From assembly GCF_016862375.1 (NCBI RefSeq), contig NZ_BOMV01000007.1, forward strand, positions 434,001 to 498,000: 64,000 bases of DNA. Direction: 5' to 3'. Within the stretch, counting starts at the first letter, position 1. Each line of letters starts with the position of its first letter. The DNA is from Paractinoplanes rishiriensis (GTDB lineage: Bacteria; Actinomycetota; Actinomycetes; Mycobacteriales; Micromonosporaceae). A model generated the notes under the pieces. The model worked only from the letters and a program-made list of their open reading frames with translations, was not told the DNA's origin and made no database searches. A program made the position numbers and the translations under genes. Below are positions 35,980-46,290 of the stretch, in pieces.

Positions 35980-37827
35980 ATGCCTGAGCTGCGTTCCCGG
36001 ACCTCGACCCACGGGCGGACCATGGCCGGCGCGCGTGCCCTGTGGCGCGCCACCGGGATGACCGACGACGACTTCGGCAAGCCCATCGTGGCGATTGCCA
36101 ACAGCTACACCCAGTTCGTACCCGGTCACGTGCACCTCAAGGACCTCGGCGGGATCGTCGCCGACGCGATCGCCGGGGCCGGCGGCGTCGGCCGGGAGTT
36201 CAACACCATCGCGGTCGACGACGGCATCGCGATGGGCCACGGCGGCATGCTCTACTCGCTGCCCAGCCGCGAGCTGATCGCCGACGCGGTGGAATACATG
36301 GTGAACGCGCACTGCGCCGACGCCCTGGTCTGCATCTCGAACTGCGACAAGATCACCCCGGGCATGCTGATCGCCGCGCTGCGGCTGAACATCCCCACGG
36401 TCTTCGTCTCGGGCGGGCCCATGGAGGCCGGTAAGACGGTCGCCATCGAGGGCATCGTGCACGAGAAGCTCGACCTGATCGACGCGATGACCGCCAGCGC
36501 CAACGACAACGTGACCGACCAGCAGCTCGGCGAGATCGAGCGCTCGGCGTGCCCGACCTGCGGCTCGTGCTCCGGCATGTTCACCGCCAACTCGATGAAC
36601 TGCCTCACCGAGGCGATCGGCCTGGCCCTGCCCGGCAACGGCTCGACCCTGGCCACGCACGCCTCCCGCCGGCAGCTGTTCGAGCAGGCCGGCGAGCTGA
36701 TCGTGCGGATCGCCAAGGAGTACTACGAGAACGACGACGCCTCGGTGCTCCCGCGCAGCATCGCCAGCCGGGACGCGTTCGAGAACGCGGTGGCCCTGGA
36801 CGTGGCTATGGGCGGCTCCACCAACACGGTGCTGCACCTGCTGGCCGCGGCCCGCGAGGCCGAGCTGGACTTCAGCGTGACCGAGATCGACGCGGTCTCG
36901 CGCCGGGTGCCGTGTTTGAGCAAGGTCGCCCCGAACAGTCAGAAGTACCACATGGAGGACGTGCACCGGGCCGGTGGCATCCCCGCCCTCCTCGGCGAGC
37001 TGCACCGCGGCGGCGCGCTGCACACCAACGTGCGTGCGGTGCACTCCCCCGACCTCACCAGCTGGCTGAGCGCCTGGGACATCCGCGGCGGCTCGCCCAG
37101 CCCCGAGGCGCTCGAGCTGTTCCACGCGGCCCCCGGCGGGGTGCGCACCACCCAGCCGTTCAGCACCACCAACCGGTGGGCCTCGCTGGACACCGACGCC
37201 GAGGGCGGCTGCATCCGCTCGGTCGAGCACGCCTACACCGCCGACGGCGGCCTGGCGATCCTGTTCGGCAACCTCGCCCCGGACGGCTGCGTGGTCAAGA
37301 CCGCCGGCGTCGACGAGTCGCTGTGGAAGTTCACCGGCCCGGCCCGGGTCTTCGAGAGCCAGGACGCGGCGGTCGAGGGCATCCTCGGCAAGCAGGTGGT
37401 CGAGGGCGACGTCGTGGTGATCCGGTACGAAGGCCCCAAGGGCGGCCCCGGCATGCAGGAGATGCTCTACCCCACGAGCTTCCTCAAGGGCCGCGGCCTC
37501 GGTAAGGCGTGCGCGCTGATCACCGACGGCCGGTTCTCCGGCGGCACCAGCGGCCTGTCGATCGGCCACGTGTCGCCCGAGGCGGCCGGCGGCGGCCTGA
37601 TCGCCCTGGTCGAGACCGGCGACGAGATCACCATCGACATCCCGGGCCGGAGCATCACGCTCAACGTGGCCGAGGAGATACTGGCCAAGCGCCACGCCGA
37701 ACAGGAAGCCCGCCCGAAGCCCTACACCCCGGTCAACCGCGACCGCCCGGTTTCGGCAGCGCTGCGCGCCTACGCCTCGATGGCCACCAGCGCCAGCGAC
37801 GGCGCCTACCGCCTGGTGCCGAACTGA
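35980..37827 (+). CDS. ilvD: Dihydroxy-acid dehydratase
   Basis: The 615-residue enzyme carries the iron-sulfur cluster Cys residues in [11 protein letters not shown] and [17 protein letters not shown], the substrate region [15 protein letters not shown], and the C-terminal [21 protein letters not shown]. It dehydrates dihydroxy acids in Val, Leu and Ile synthesis and completes the pathway set in this window. It diverges from the GGDEF-EAL gene and has no visible leader peptide, unlike cimA and ilvB. Confidence 0.95.
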   Translation: MPELRSRTSTHGRTMAGARALWRATGMTDDDFGKPIVAIANSYTQFVPGHVHLKDLGGIVADAIAGAGGVGREFNTIAVDDGIAMGHGGMLYSLPSRELIADAVEYMVNAHCADALVCISNCDKITPGMLIAALRLNIPTVFVSGGPMEAGKTVAIEGIVHEKLDLIDAMTASANDNVTDQQLGEIERSACPTCGSCSGMFTANSMNCLTEAIGLALPGNGSTLATHASRRQLFEQAGELIVRIAKEYYENDDASVLPRSIASRDAFENAVALDVAMGGSTNTVLHLLAAAREAELDFSVTEIDAVSRRVPCLSKVAPNSQKYHMEDVHRAGGIPALLGELHRGGALHTNVRAVHSPDLTSWLSAWDIRGGSPSPEALELFHAAPGGVRTTQPFSTTNRWASLDTDAEGGCIRSVEHAYTADGGLAILFGNLAPDGCVVKTAGVDESLWKFTGPARVFESQDAAVEGILGKQVVEGDVVVIRYEGPKGGPGMQEMLYPTSFLKGRGLGKACALITDGRFSGGTSGLSIGHVSPEAAGGGLIALVETGDEITIDIPGRSITLNVAEEILAKRHAEQEARPKPYTPVNRDRPVSAALRAYASMATSASDGAYRLVPN

Positions 37828-37841
37828 TCGCCTGACACACG

Positions 37842-37873
37842 AAACGGCCCGGGTCACCAGACCCGGGCCGTTC
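37842..37873. terminator. Bidirectional terminator between ilvD and the peroxidase gene
   Basis: AACGGCCCGGGTC and GACCCGGGCCGTT form a 13-bp perfect stem with an ACCA loop (37843-37872). T residues follow on the minus strand. It serves the two convergent genes. Confidence 0.8.
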
Positions 37874-37885
37874 GCTATGCGGTTG

Positions 37886-40800
37886 TCACTTCGGTGCGGT
37901 GAACACCGTCCGGCCGCTGCCGGTGCCGACCGCGTTCACGGCCTGCACCGAGACCCGGTACCGGCTGCCCTTCTTGACGCCGGCCGGTGCGGTGAACGCC
38001 GCGCTGCGGACGTTCGCCCGGACCAGCATGACCACCGGCGAGCCGAGGGCCTTGCCGCTCGCGTTCAGCCGCTGCCAGGTGACCCGGTAGCCGGTGACCG
38101 CGGTGCCGCCGGTGTTCGACGGAGCCGTCCAGCTCACCGTGGCGGTGAGCTTGCCGCCGGCCGGACCCGGCTTGACCGTGACCTTGGCGGGGGCGCTCGC
38201 CACCGTCCGCGGCGTGGCCGGCTTGGTGGCGGTCGACCGGTCACTGCTGCCGGCCTCGTTGACCGCGCGGACCCGGAACCGGTACGAGGTGCCGTTCGCC
38301 AGGCCGGTGACGGTCAGCTGCGACGCCGTGGCCGCCGCGGTGCGTACCGCTCCGATGCGGGCGCCGGTCTGCGCGTTCGTGACCTCGACCTCGTAGCGCA
38401 GGATCGGCGAGCCGCCGTTGTCGGCCGGTGCCGTCCAGCGCACCACCGCGAGACCGTTGCCGACGGTCGCCTGGCCGATGATCGGGGCGTCCGGAGCGGT
38501 CGGCGTGCCCGGCGCCGGGTCGGTGGGACCCGGGTTGGGGTTCGTCGGACCGGGGTTCGGCGTGGTCGGACCGGGCGACGGGTTGGTCGGCGCCGTGGTC
38601 GGGGTGGTGGTCGGCGGGGTGGTCGGCGTCGTGCCACCCGGAGCGGGGGTCGTCCCGCCCGGAGCCGGCGTGGTGCCACCGGGAGCCGGCGTGGTCGGCG
38701 TGGTGGTCGGTACGTCGGTCGGCGTCGTGGTCGGGGTCGTGGTCGGCCCGTCGGTCGGCGTCGTCGTCGGCGTCGTGGTCGGCGGGGTGGTGGGCGGGGT
38801 GGTGGGCTCCTCGGTCGGGGTGGTGACCGCGGCGGGCACCACAACGTTGGACATCGCGGAGAACACGCTGGCGCCGGCGGCGTTCACGGCCCGCACCCAG
38901 AAGGTGTAGGGCACGCCGTTGCTCAGTCCGTACATCAGCATTTCGGTGGCGTCGGGGGCAGCCGCGTCGACGCCCACCGCGATCCCGGTCTCGGGGTCGA
39001 GCACCTGGATCTCGTACCCGTAGATCTCGCTACCTCCGTTGAAGCCCGGTGCGGTCCAGCGGACCGTGGCCGACTCGTCGCCGGCGGTGGCCAGGCCGAT
39101 GGTGGGTGCGCCCGGCACCACGGGGGTGTTGGGCACGGTCGGCTCGACGGTCGGGGTCGGAACCGGGGTGGTCGGGTCGACCGGCGGGGTCGTCGGGGTC
39201 ACCGGCGGCGTCGTCGGGTCGACCGGCGGGTTCGGGATGACCGGCGGGTCGTCGTCGCCCTCTTCCTCGCCCTCGGGGTCCTCCGGGCCGTCGTCGCCCG
39301 GCGGGTTGGTGGTGGTGGCGACCGGGGTCACCGGGACGGACGGCGGCGACCAGGCGCCGGGTCCGCCGGCGGTGTTGGCCCGCACCCGGAACCAGACCGG
39401 GGTGCCGTTGGGGAGACCGGTGACGATCAGGCTGGCGGTGTCCACCGACAGCTCGGTCAGGATCGGGCTCGCACCGTCCAGGCCGTTGTTCTGCTCCAGC
39501 GTGAGCCCGGTGATGGTGCCCGAGGTCAGCGCCGGCGGCACGGTCAGCAGCACGGTGGCCTGGCCGTCACCGGCGAACGCGGTGACACCGAGCACGGCCG
39601 ACAGGCCGGCCACGTCCACCGTCTCGTCGGCGAACTGGATCTTCTCGACGTTGCGCACCGTGTCGTTGCCGTCCGGGCCGGAGATCAGCAGGCCGCCGAC
39701 GATCGGCGTGATCGCGTAGTCGAACCGGACACCGGCGTACACCGCGACGTCGTTACCCGGCGTCGCCGAGGACTTGATCTCCCGTACGACGAAGATGTCC
39801 TTGGGGTTGATCTTGCCGGCGAACACGTCCGCCTGGAGATCGGTCATGGAGCGCGCGGACCGGATCTCGTTGCCCGCCTCGTCGCGGACGCTGAGCCGGA
39901 CATTCAGGTAGCGGTCGCCGTCCAGGATGTCGTCGCCGAGGCGACCCTCGATGGTGTCGTCGCCGGCACCGCCGAGCAGGATGTTGCCCTCGCCCCACAC
40001 GTTGCCCTGCAGGTCACAGGGGCGACCCGAGGCGTTGCCGACGGCCGAGACCGGCGTGGGCAGCAGGGTGACCACCTGGTCGAGGCCCGCGATCCGGGCC
40101 ACGCCCCGGGCGTCCAGAGCGTTGCAGCCGATCATGCCCGCACCGCCCAGGGTGGACGGAATCCGGTCGTCGCCGCGCAGGATGTCGTTGTGCGCACCGC
40201 CGGAGAGCGCCTCGACCTCGTTGTAGCGGTCGCGGACACCGACGTCGAGCACGTCCAGCGGCAGCAGCGGCAGGTCCAGGTCGGAGTCCATGGCCTGGTC
40301 GTCGCCGCCCTGCTCGGGAGTGGCCGCGATGGACCAGTCCCAGCCCGAGCCGCCGGCGTTCTTCTCGATGCCGGGGCCCTGGACGCCGACGTCGTCGCCG
40401 CCCTCCATGTCGTAGTCGTCGTCGCCGCCCTGGCCGACCAGCACGTCGTGGCCGGGCCGGTTGGAGTCGTCCAGGAAGAACAGGTTGCCGCTGTCGCCCT
40501 GGAGCAGGTCGGGCCCGTTGCCGCCCTCCATCCAGTCGTTGCCGGAGTCGCCCCAGGACAGGTCCTCGCCGTCGCCGGCGATCACCAGGTCGTCGCCCTC
40601 ACCGGAGAACGTGACATTGGCGTTGGCGCCGCCGTTCAGGAAGTCCTTGCCGGTGCCGCCGTTGACGATGTCCAGGCCCGGGCCGCCGTCGACGGCGTCG
40701 TTGCCGGGACCACCGCGCGGCATGTCGTCGCCGCCGAGGTCGGTGATGATGTCGTCGCCCTCGCCGCCGAGCGCCACGTCGTTGCCGGCGCCGCCCTCGA

Positions 40801-43648
40801 GGACGTCGTCGCCCTCGCCACCCCACAGGGTGTCGTTGTCGTTGCCGGCGTACACCCGGTCCCGGTTGTCGGTTCCGGAGTAGACGGTCTGCGCGTTCAG
40901 GCCCGGCTTGTCGACCGAGTTCCGGGCGCGGTACTTGATGGTGCCGTCCGGCATCCGGATCAGCATGGCGTGCTCGTCGCACTCGGTGGCCGGGTTGTCG
41001 GCGACCGTGTTGCCGAACTGCTCGAAGCCCTCCTCGGTGCCGGCCAGGGTGGCCAGGTCGAACTTGCAGTCGGCGGTGGAGAACACGTCGGCCCGCAGGT
41101 TCTGGGTGCCGGTGGTCCGGCCGATCAGCTCGGCGAACGAGTTGCCCTCGAGGTTGGTGCGCAGGTTCATGCCGGTGGTGCGGGCCAGGTAGTAGAACCG
41201 GTCACCGTTCTGCAGCCGGGTCAGCTGCTCCTCGAAGACGTAGTTGAAGGTGCTGCCGAGCAGGCCGCCGAACGGGTCGCTGACCTCGGCGAGGCCACCG
41301 ATCCACAGGTCCACGTTGTCCAGTCCGGAACTCGCCGCAGTCCAGCCGCTGGTGGCGTTCAGGAACGCCGCGGCGTCGGCCGGCTGGGTGTCGCCGACCT
41401 CCGGGTCCACCAGGGCCCGGGCCGCGTCCCGCTTGGCGGCCACGGTGGTCGCGGCGATCACGGTCGGGTGCTTGCCGTACGCGGCCACGAAGTTGATCAG
41501 CGACTCGGGGTGCTTGAGGTGCTCACCGAAGTCGACCCAGCTCGTGTACGGCTTGAGCCGGCCGTCGTTGGTCTTGTCGTGCAGGGTGCGGCGCAGCACG
41601 TTCAGCGACGGCACCCCTTCGGACCGGCCCCGGGCGAGGTTCAGCGACGCCAGGTCCATCGGCAGGCCGAGCAGGTTGTTGCGCAGCGTGTCGGTCATGA
41701 ACTCGTCGAGCTCGCTGCCGACCTGGTCGGACATGCCGGTGATGACCTGGGCGGCTGCCTGCTCCGGGCTCAGCGTGCCCCCGTCGGTGTAGGCCGGCGG
41801 GTTGAGGAAGCCCTCGAGCAGCGACATCGACGCGTCCGAGCCGTCCTCGCGGGTCCGGGTGATGGTCTCGGTGAGCATCGAGTGCCCGAACCGGTAGACC
41901 GCGTGGGCGAACTCGGCGAAGATCGCCGGGTTCAGGTCGGTCTGGGTGAACGCGAACGGCTGGAACGGGTTGATCGACGGCGCGATCTTGCGGGCGAACT
42001 CCTCGAAGACGAGGTGCTGGTACTCCATCTCGTTGACGAACTTGGCGGCCTGGAAGAGCCGCTCGCCGTTCCAGGCGCCGCCGGTCAGCTGCCACTCGGC
42101 CAGCGCGTCGCCGTCCTCGGTGAGCACCCGCTGGATGTCGTAGATCAGCCGGTTGTGCTCGGCGTGGAAGACCTGGTGCACCGCGGTGAGACCGATGTTC
42201 TCGTTGACCCGGCCGTCACCGGCGATGTAGTGGGCGTCGAGCATCTCGTCGTCGTAGGTGCCGGCCGGCTGCGCCGCGAAGTCGGCGCTGGCGACCAGGT
42301 CGTCGTCGGGCCGCGGCGCGGCCGGCGGGGTGGCCGGGTTGTGGTCGTGGTCCTCCGGCGTCGGGTCCGCGTGGTGCGCGATGTCGGACAGGAACGGCAC
42401 GGTGGCGCGCAGCGCGTCCGCGGGCACCTTGACCGGAGCCGCGACGTCGCCCTCGATCAGGCCGGTGGCGGTCACGTACTGCGGCAGGCCGCGGGCCGGG
42501 CCGGGCACGAACTTGCCGTACGCGTCGGCGAGCACCACCGGGACGGCCAGCACGTCGGCGTCGACCAGGTCGAGACCGAGCAGCTCACGGGCCTGCTTCT
42601 TGGTCTCGGCCCAGGTCGGCAGGCCGCCGGCGGCACCGTTGAGCATGGCGCCGGTGGCCACCGGTCGACCGCTCGCGTCGTTCGCGTACTCCCGCAGGAA
42701 GACCTGGTGGGTGGCGTGCGACGTGTAGGTCTGCGAGTTGTCGACGAACGGGGTGTCGATGTTCTTGGCTTCCTGGACGTCGTCGGCGGTGCCGAGGCGG
42801 CCGTCCGGGCCAGGCTGGTTGGCGGCCCGGGTCATCGCCATGAAGCGCATCGACGGCGGGACGTACCGGGCGTCGCCCGGCTTGGGGTCGTCGGCGTTGC
42901 CGGGGACGCGGTCCGGGCCGGCGATCAGCGGGTCGTCGGCGCGCAGCGGGACCACGACCGTGCCGCCGCCCTTGACCGTGAGGTCGATGCCGTGGTCGAA
43001 GAACTGCCCGAAGAGCGTGAACCAGGAGTTGTACGGGGCGGACAGGCCGACGTCGGTAGTGACGTTCGGGATGACCACCGTGCTGCCGTCCGTCTCCGGC
43101 TCGGCGCCGCCGTTCTGGCTGCGGACCGGGTTGCCGGCGGCGGCCACGGCGGCCGGGTTGTTCGCGGTCTGGTCGGCGATCAGGTTGCTGATCATCCGGG
43201 GCTGCGAGTCGACCACGTAGTTGTTGGCGGTCTTGCTCGCGTAGGTGGTCGGGAACGACGGGCTGCCGGCGCCGAACATGCCGGGCGGCGCGGTCTCGGC
43301 GGCCGCGTAGGTCTTGCCGCCGAGGCGGGGGAAGACCTGGTCGACGGCGCCGTAGTGCTCCTGGCCGGGGGTGAGGTTGTTGCAGGAGCCGTCGACGGTT
43401 CGCAGACCCATCGAGAGCAGGGGGCTGCCCAGCTGGTCGGCGCCGGTGCCCAGCAGGGCGCCGCAGGGGCCGGTCTCGCTCGTGGTGTTGGCGACGTGCG
43501 CCTCGGCGATCTTGATCTGCTTCAGAATGTAAGCGAGATCAGCCGCGGTGACGGTGAACCCACTTCCGATGGGCGCCGCGTGCGCGGGCGTGGCCACCAG
43601 AACGGTGGCGAGCAGCGCGCTCACTAGGGCGACGGACCGGAGCCTCAT
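37886..43648 (-). CDS. Secreted heme peroxidase with RTX and fibronectin type III repeats
   Basis: The 1920-residue protein begins with a Sec signal (RSVALVSALLATVLVATPAHA). An animal-type heme peroxidase domain (residues ~190-850) has the distal-His motif GQFFDHGIDL (~215), AEHNRL (~487) and the proximal-His motif YRFGHSM (~588). RTX-type GGxGxDxxx calcium repeats follow (~930-1090 and ~1220-1240). Then come four fibronectin-III-like domains (~1345-1430, ~1516-1605, ~1721-1810, ~1820-1915) linked by acidic and Pro/Thr-rich stretches with TTPAPGG repeats. AAGGAG precedes the ATG. The linker and adhesion modules suggest a cell-surface or matrix enzyme. Confidence 0.9.
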   Translation of the reverse strand: MRLRSVALVSALLATVLVATPAHAAPIGSGFTVTAADLAYILKQIKIAEAHVANTTSETGPCGALLGTGADQLGSPLLSMGLRTVDGSCNNLTPGQEHYGAVDQVFPRLGGKTYAAAETAPPGMFGAGSPSFPTTYASKTANNYVVDSQPRMISNLIADQTANNPAAVAAAGNPVRSQNGGAEPETDGSTVVIPNVTTDVGLSAPYNSWFTLFGQFFDHGIDLTVKGGGTVVVPLRADDPLIAGPDRVPGNADDPKPGDARYVPPSMRFMAMTRAANQPGPDGRLGTADDVQEAKNIDTPFVDNSQTYTSHATHQVFLREYANDASGRPVATGAMLNGAAGGLPTWAETKKQARELLGLDLVDADVLAVPVVLADAYGKFVPGPARGLPQYVTATGLIEGDVAAPVKVPADALRATVPFLSDIAHHADPTPEDHDHNPATPPAAPRPDDDLVASADFAAQPAGTYDDEMLDAHYIAGDGRVNENIGLTAVHQVFHAEHNRLIYDIQRVLTEDGDALAEWQLTGGAWNGERLFQAAKFVNEMEYQHLVFEEFARKIAPSINPFQPFAFTQTDLNPAIFAEFAHAVYRFGHSMLTETITRTREDGSDASMSLLEGFLNPPAYTDGGTLSPEQAAAQVITGMSDQVGSELDEFMTDTLRNNLLGLPMDLASLNLARGRSEGVPSLNVLRRTLHDKTNDGRLKPYTSWVDFGEHLKHPESLINFVAAYGKHPTVIAATTVAAKRDAARALVDPEVGDTQPADAAAFLNATSGWTAASSGLDNVDLWIGGLAEVSDPFGGLLGSTFNYVFEEQLTRLQNGDRFYYLARTTGMNLRTNLEGNSFAELIGRTTGTQNLRADVFSTADCKFDLATLAGTEEGFEQFGNTVADNPATECDEHAMLIRMPDGTIKYRARNSVDKPGLNAQTVYSGTDNRDRVYAGNDNDTLWGGEGDDVLEGGAGNDVALGGEGDDIITDLGGDDMPRGGPGNDAVDGGPGLDIVNGGTGKDFLNGGANANVTFSGEGDDLVIAGDGEDLSWGDSGNDWMEGGNGPDLLQGDSGNLFFLDDSNRPGHDVLVGQGGDDDYDMEGGDDVGVQGPGIEKNAGGSGWDWSIAATPEQGGDDQAMDSDLDLPLLPLDVLDVGVRDRYNEVEALSGGAHNDILRGDDRIPSTLGGAGMIGCNALDARGVARIAGLDQVVTLLPTPVSAVGNASGRPCDLQGNVWGEGNILLGGAGDDTIEGRLGDDILDGDRYLNVRLSVRDEAGNEIRSARSMTDLQADVFAGKINPKDIFVVREIKSSATPGNDVAVYAGVRFDYAITPIVGGLLISGPDGNDTVRNVEKIQFADETVDVAGLSAVLGVTAFAGDGQATVLLTVPPALTSGTITGLTLEQNNGLDGASPILTELSVDTASLIVTGLPNGTPVWFRVRANTAGGPGAWSPPSVPVTPVATTTNPPGDDGPEDPEGEEEGDDDPPVIPNPPVDPTTPPVTPTTPPVDPTTPVPTPTVEPTVPNTPVVPGAPTIGLATAGDESATVRWTAPGFNGGSEIYGYEIQVLDPETGIAVGVDAAAPDATEMLMYGLSNGVPYTFWVRAVNAAGASVFSAMSNVVVPAAVTTPTEEPTTPPTTPPTTTPTTTPTDGPTTTPTTTPTDVPTTTPTTPAPGGTTPAPGGTTPAPGGTTPTTPPTTTPTTAPTNPSPGPTTPNPGPTNPNPGPTDPAPGTPTAPDAPIIGQATVGNGLAVVRWTAPADNGGSPILRYEVEVTNAQTGARIGAVRTAAATASQLTVTGLANGTSYRFRVRAVNEAGSSDRSTATKPATPRTVASAPAKVTVKPGPAGGKLTATVSWTAPSNTGGTAVTGYRVTWQRLNASGKALGSPVVMLVRANVRSAAFTAPAGVKKGSRYRVSVQAVNAVGTGSGRTVFTAPK

Positions 43649-43728
43649 AGGCCTTCTCCTTGGGAGCTAGGAAAACCCGGAATTTCGTACATCTTGGGCA
43701 AGTCGGGTGTGGTCTAGCTCTCGCCGAC

Positions 43729-43744
43729 CTGAGGGGTAGCTGAG
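43729..43744 (-). promoter_or_regulatory. SARP-type direct repeat before the peroxidase gene
   Basis: CTGAG-GGGTAG-CTGAG: two copies with an 11-bp period, 81 bp before the start codon. Read on the coding strand it is CTCAG-N6-CTCAG. The same CTGAG-N6-CTGA pattern precedes the multicopper oxidase and PKD-protein genes. Confidence 0.6.
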
Positions 43745-43765
43745 GCGGCCTTAAGCCATGCAAAT

Positions 43766-43793
43766 GGGCCGCCCCGGCGATCCGGGGCGGCCC
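43766..43793 (-). terminator. Terminator of the multicopper oxidase operon
   Basis: A 12-bp perfect stem GGGCCGCCCCGG/CCGGGGCGGCCC with a 4-nt loop lies 14 nt beyond the stop of the small exported protein. The following tail (ATTTGC) is only weakly T-rich. Confidence 0.65.
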
Positions 43794-43806
43794 TGAAAGG
43801 GACTTC

Positions 43807-44562
43807 TTAGTGGTGACCGGACGATGTGTCGGCCAGATCGGGCAGGCCGTTGCTGAGGTCGACGCCCGGACCGGGCAGATTCGCGGAGACCTGGACCCGG
43901 TCGGCCGGCACCTGCGCGGCCTCGCCCATGGCCTCCCGCACCGCCTCGACGGTGGCGTCGCTGAGAACCCCGCCGAAGTACCGCACGGTGACGCCGGCCT
44001 TCTGCACCTCGGCCCGGTAACCGGTGAGCGCGTCGGTCACGATGCCCTCGGCGTCCATCCGCGCCTTGACCTGGCCGGGTTCGGTGCCGAAGGACGGGAT
44101 CACCGCAAACGTCACGTCGTGCACCAGCACCGGCTCGACCAGGTAGAACGCCACGTCGGCGGGCTGGTTGTCGCGCATCATCGCCTCGGCCCGGTGCGCC
44201 GACATGCCCTCCGGCAACACGAAGGTCATCTCCGGCACCAGGTAGTTCAGCATGTGTTCGCTGAACACCGCGAACGTTGCCTCGGTCAGCGTGCCGACGT
44301 CGTCGCGCTTGGCCGCGGCCTGCAGTTCCTTGCGGATGTTCGCGGGGTCGGCGCCCTTGGCCGGCACGATCGCAATGGCCGCCCGCTTGCGCACCATCGG
44401 CCCGTCGTACGAGGTCACGACCTGTTCGTCACCGCTGTCCCCGCGGATCGCGGTGACCTCGGCGACCGGTTCCGGTACCCCGGCCACCGCCGACCAGTCC
44501 ACGCCCGCGGCCACCGCCAGGATCGCGGTCAGGCCGGCGGCCAGCTTGACCCGGGCCCGCAT
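43807..44562 (-). CDS. Exported protein of unknown function, partner of the multicopper oxidase
   Basis: A 251-residue protein with an N-terminal signal or anchor (KLAAGLTAILAVAAGV). The mature part has two similar-looking segments, FAVFSEHMLNYLVPEM and FYLVEPVLVHDVTFAVIPSF, and a final SGHH. I do not recognise the family. Its ATG overlaps the multicopper oxidase stop (TGATG), so the two are co-translated. Roles such as chaperone, copper delivery or anchoring of the oxidase are conceivable but not supported by motifs; only one Met/His-rich hint (EHML, MMRDN) is seen. Confidence 0.7.
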   Translation of the reverse strand: MRARVKLAAGLTAILAVAAGVDWSAVAGVPEPVAEVTAIRGDSGDEQVVTSYDGPMVRKRAAIAIVPAKGADPANIRKELQAAAKRDDVGTLTEATFAVFSEHMLNYLVPEMTFVLPEGMSAHRAEAMMRDNQPADVAFYLVEPVLVHDVTFAVIPSFGTEPGQVKARMDAEGIVTDALTGYRAEVQKAGVTVRYFGGVLSDATVEAVREAMGEAAQVPADRVQVSANLPGPGVDLSNGLPDLADTSSGHH

Positions 44563-46232
44563 CAGGTGCCCAGTGGGTAGCTGGGGCCGTACGTCACCGG
44601 CTGCTCGAGTTCGCCGTCGCTGATCGGCCGGTCCGACGAGATCGGGTCGTTCAGGGTGGCGTCGCCGACCGCGAACTGGATCATCATGTCGCTGTCCTCG
44701 TGCACCAGGTTGTGGCAGTGCGTCATGTACCGGCCGCCGTCGTTGCCGTCGCCGGTGATGAACTGCATGATCACCGAGACGGTCTCGTTCTCGCCGAGGT
44801 AGAACGTGTCCTTCGCGCCCTCCTCCCACGCGTACGGCTTGCCGTCGGAGGTGTTGTCCCGGGCGATGATCTTGCCGTCGATCAGGTGGATGTGCAGCGG
44901 ATGGAACCAGCCGCCGGACCGGTTCTCCAGGTCCCAGATCTCCACGTCGTACGGCTGCGGGTTGCCCAGCACCCGCTTGAAGCCACTGCGCTGGACGTCC
45001 TCCCAGGTCTCCCCGTTGATCGTCCAGAGGCCGTGCTTGCGCTCCACGCTCAGCTTGCGGCGCGCCTTGGACATCGCCGGGGTGAGCTGGTCGACGTGCA
45101 GGGCGCCGCGGTTGGCGTACGGCTGCGGGCCGCAGTCGAGCGTCGTCGGCATGACGTACGGGTCGGCCGGACCGGAGCCGGCGACCACCTCGAACTGCAT
45201 GATCTTGTCGGTGTTCTTGAAGTCGACGTTGTTCTTGTTGCTCAGGTTCCTCAGCTCGATCCTGGTGCCCGGCTTGTACTTCCGGAAGTCGATCAGGATC
45301 TCGTAGCGCTCGGCCACCCCGTGCCGCCACGACTTCAGGGCCACCGGCTTGGGCATCAGGCCGCCGTCGGTGGCGACCATGTGCACCGGCTCGCCGTTGC
45401 TCAGCGTGAACCGCCAGGAGCGCGAGATGGCGGCGGCCAGCACCCGGAACCGGTAGACCCGCGGCTTGACCTTCATCTTGGGCCACGGCACGCCGTTGAC
45501 CAGGATGATGTCGCCCATCACGCCCTCGTGCGAGTCGTCGTCGAAGGCGAGCGAGCCGTTCGCGTTGAACGCGATGTCGCTGACCACCAGCGGCACGTCG
45601 AACTCGCCCTGCGGCAGCTGGGCCTGCTCGTACGGGTCACTGAGGGTGTACATCGCGGCCAGGCCGGCGTACACGTTCTCGGCGGTCATGCCATGCTCGT
45701 GGTCGTGGTACCAGAGGGTGCGGGCCGGCTGCCAGTTCGGGTACTTGTAGCTCTTGCAGTAGCCCGGCGCGGTCGAGTCGTTGGCGTACCCGTCGTACTG
45801 CGGCAGCGACGCCGAGCCGTGCAGGTGGGTCACCGTGTTGAACGGCAGCCCGTTGAGCCGCTGGATGGTCAGCGCGTTAGCGACCCGCAGCTCGATCCGG
45901 GTGCCCTGCTTCGCCTTGATGGTCGGCCCCGGGAAGATCCCGTTGTACCCGGTGACGGTCGTGGTCAGCCCCGGCGCGATCGCCGCCAGCCCCGCCTTCT
46001 GCGTCACCCGGTAACGCTGCCAGGGGCCTTTTTCGTCGACACCCTCGGCGACCGGCATGAGGACGGGCGGGCGCCGGAACATATTCGTGTACGGCACCGG
46101 CATGTTTTTGGCGGGCAGGTTGCTCGAAGCCGCCCGGACCGACCCACCGGCGGTCGCCACGATCAGGCCCCCGCCGCCCATGGCGAGAGCACCCTTCAAC
46201 AGGTTGCGTCGGCTCAGATTTCCGTGTGCCAT
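44562..46232 (-). CDS. Tat-exported multicopper oxidase (CotA/bilirubin-oxidase class)
   Basis: The 556-residue protein has a twin-arginine signal (LSRRNLLKGALAMGGGG). The four copper-binding segments are present: HLHGSASL, WYHDHEHG, HPLHIHLI and HCHNLVHEDSDMM, giving type 1 plus the trinuclear centre. The layout resembles spore-coat CotA and bilirubin oxidases. GAGAGGA lies 8 nt before the ATG. It diverges from the BTAD regulator and is the first gene of a two-gene operon. Confidence 0.92.
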   Translation of the reverse strand: MAHGNLSRRNLLKGALAMGGGGLIVATAGGSVRAASSNLPAKNMPVPYTNMFRRPPVLMPVAEGVDEKGPWQRYRVTQKAGLAAIAPGLTTTVTGYNGIFPGPTIKAKQGTRIELRVANALTIQRLNGLPFNTVTHLHGSASLPQYDGYANDSTAPGYCKSYKYPNWQPARTLWYHDHEHGMTAENVYAGLAAMYTLSDPYEQAQLPQGEFDVPLVVSDIAFNANGSLAFDDDSHEGVMGDIILVNGVPWPKMKVKPRVYRFRVLAAAISRSWRFTLSNGEPVHMVATDGGLMPKPVALKSWRHGVAERYEILIDFRKYKPGTRIELRNLSNKNNVDFKNTDKIMQFEVVAGSGPADPYVMPTTLDCGPQPYANRGALHVDQLTPAMSKARRKLSVERKHGLWTINGETWEDVQRSGFKRVLGNPQPYDVEIWDLENRSGGWFHPLHIHLIDGKIIARDNTSDGKPYAWEEGAKDTFYLGENETVSVIMQFITGDGNDGGRYMTHCHNLVHEDSDMMIQFAVGDATLNDPISSDRPISDGELEQPVTYGPSYPLGT

Positions 46233-46290
46233 GAACCCCGTCCTCTCCCGTTCGTGGGGGCAGACGCTAGGAGTTCGCTCTGACGTATCC

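Noticed and set aside
37877..43627. A plus-strand open frame of more than 1900 codons opposite the peroxidase gene
   Set aside because: It is a codon-bias shadow: it lacks recognisable motifs, is dominated by Arg, Gly, Val and His, and lies wholly antisense to a protein with signal peptide, peroxidase and RTX motifs.
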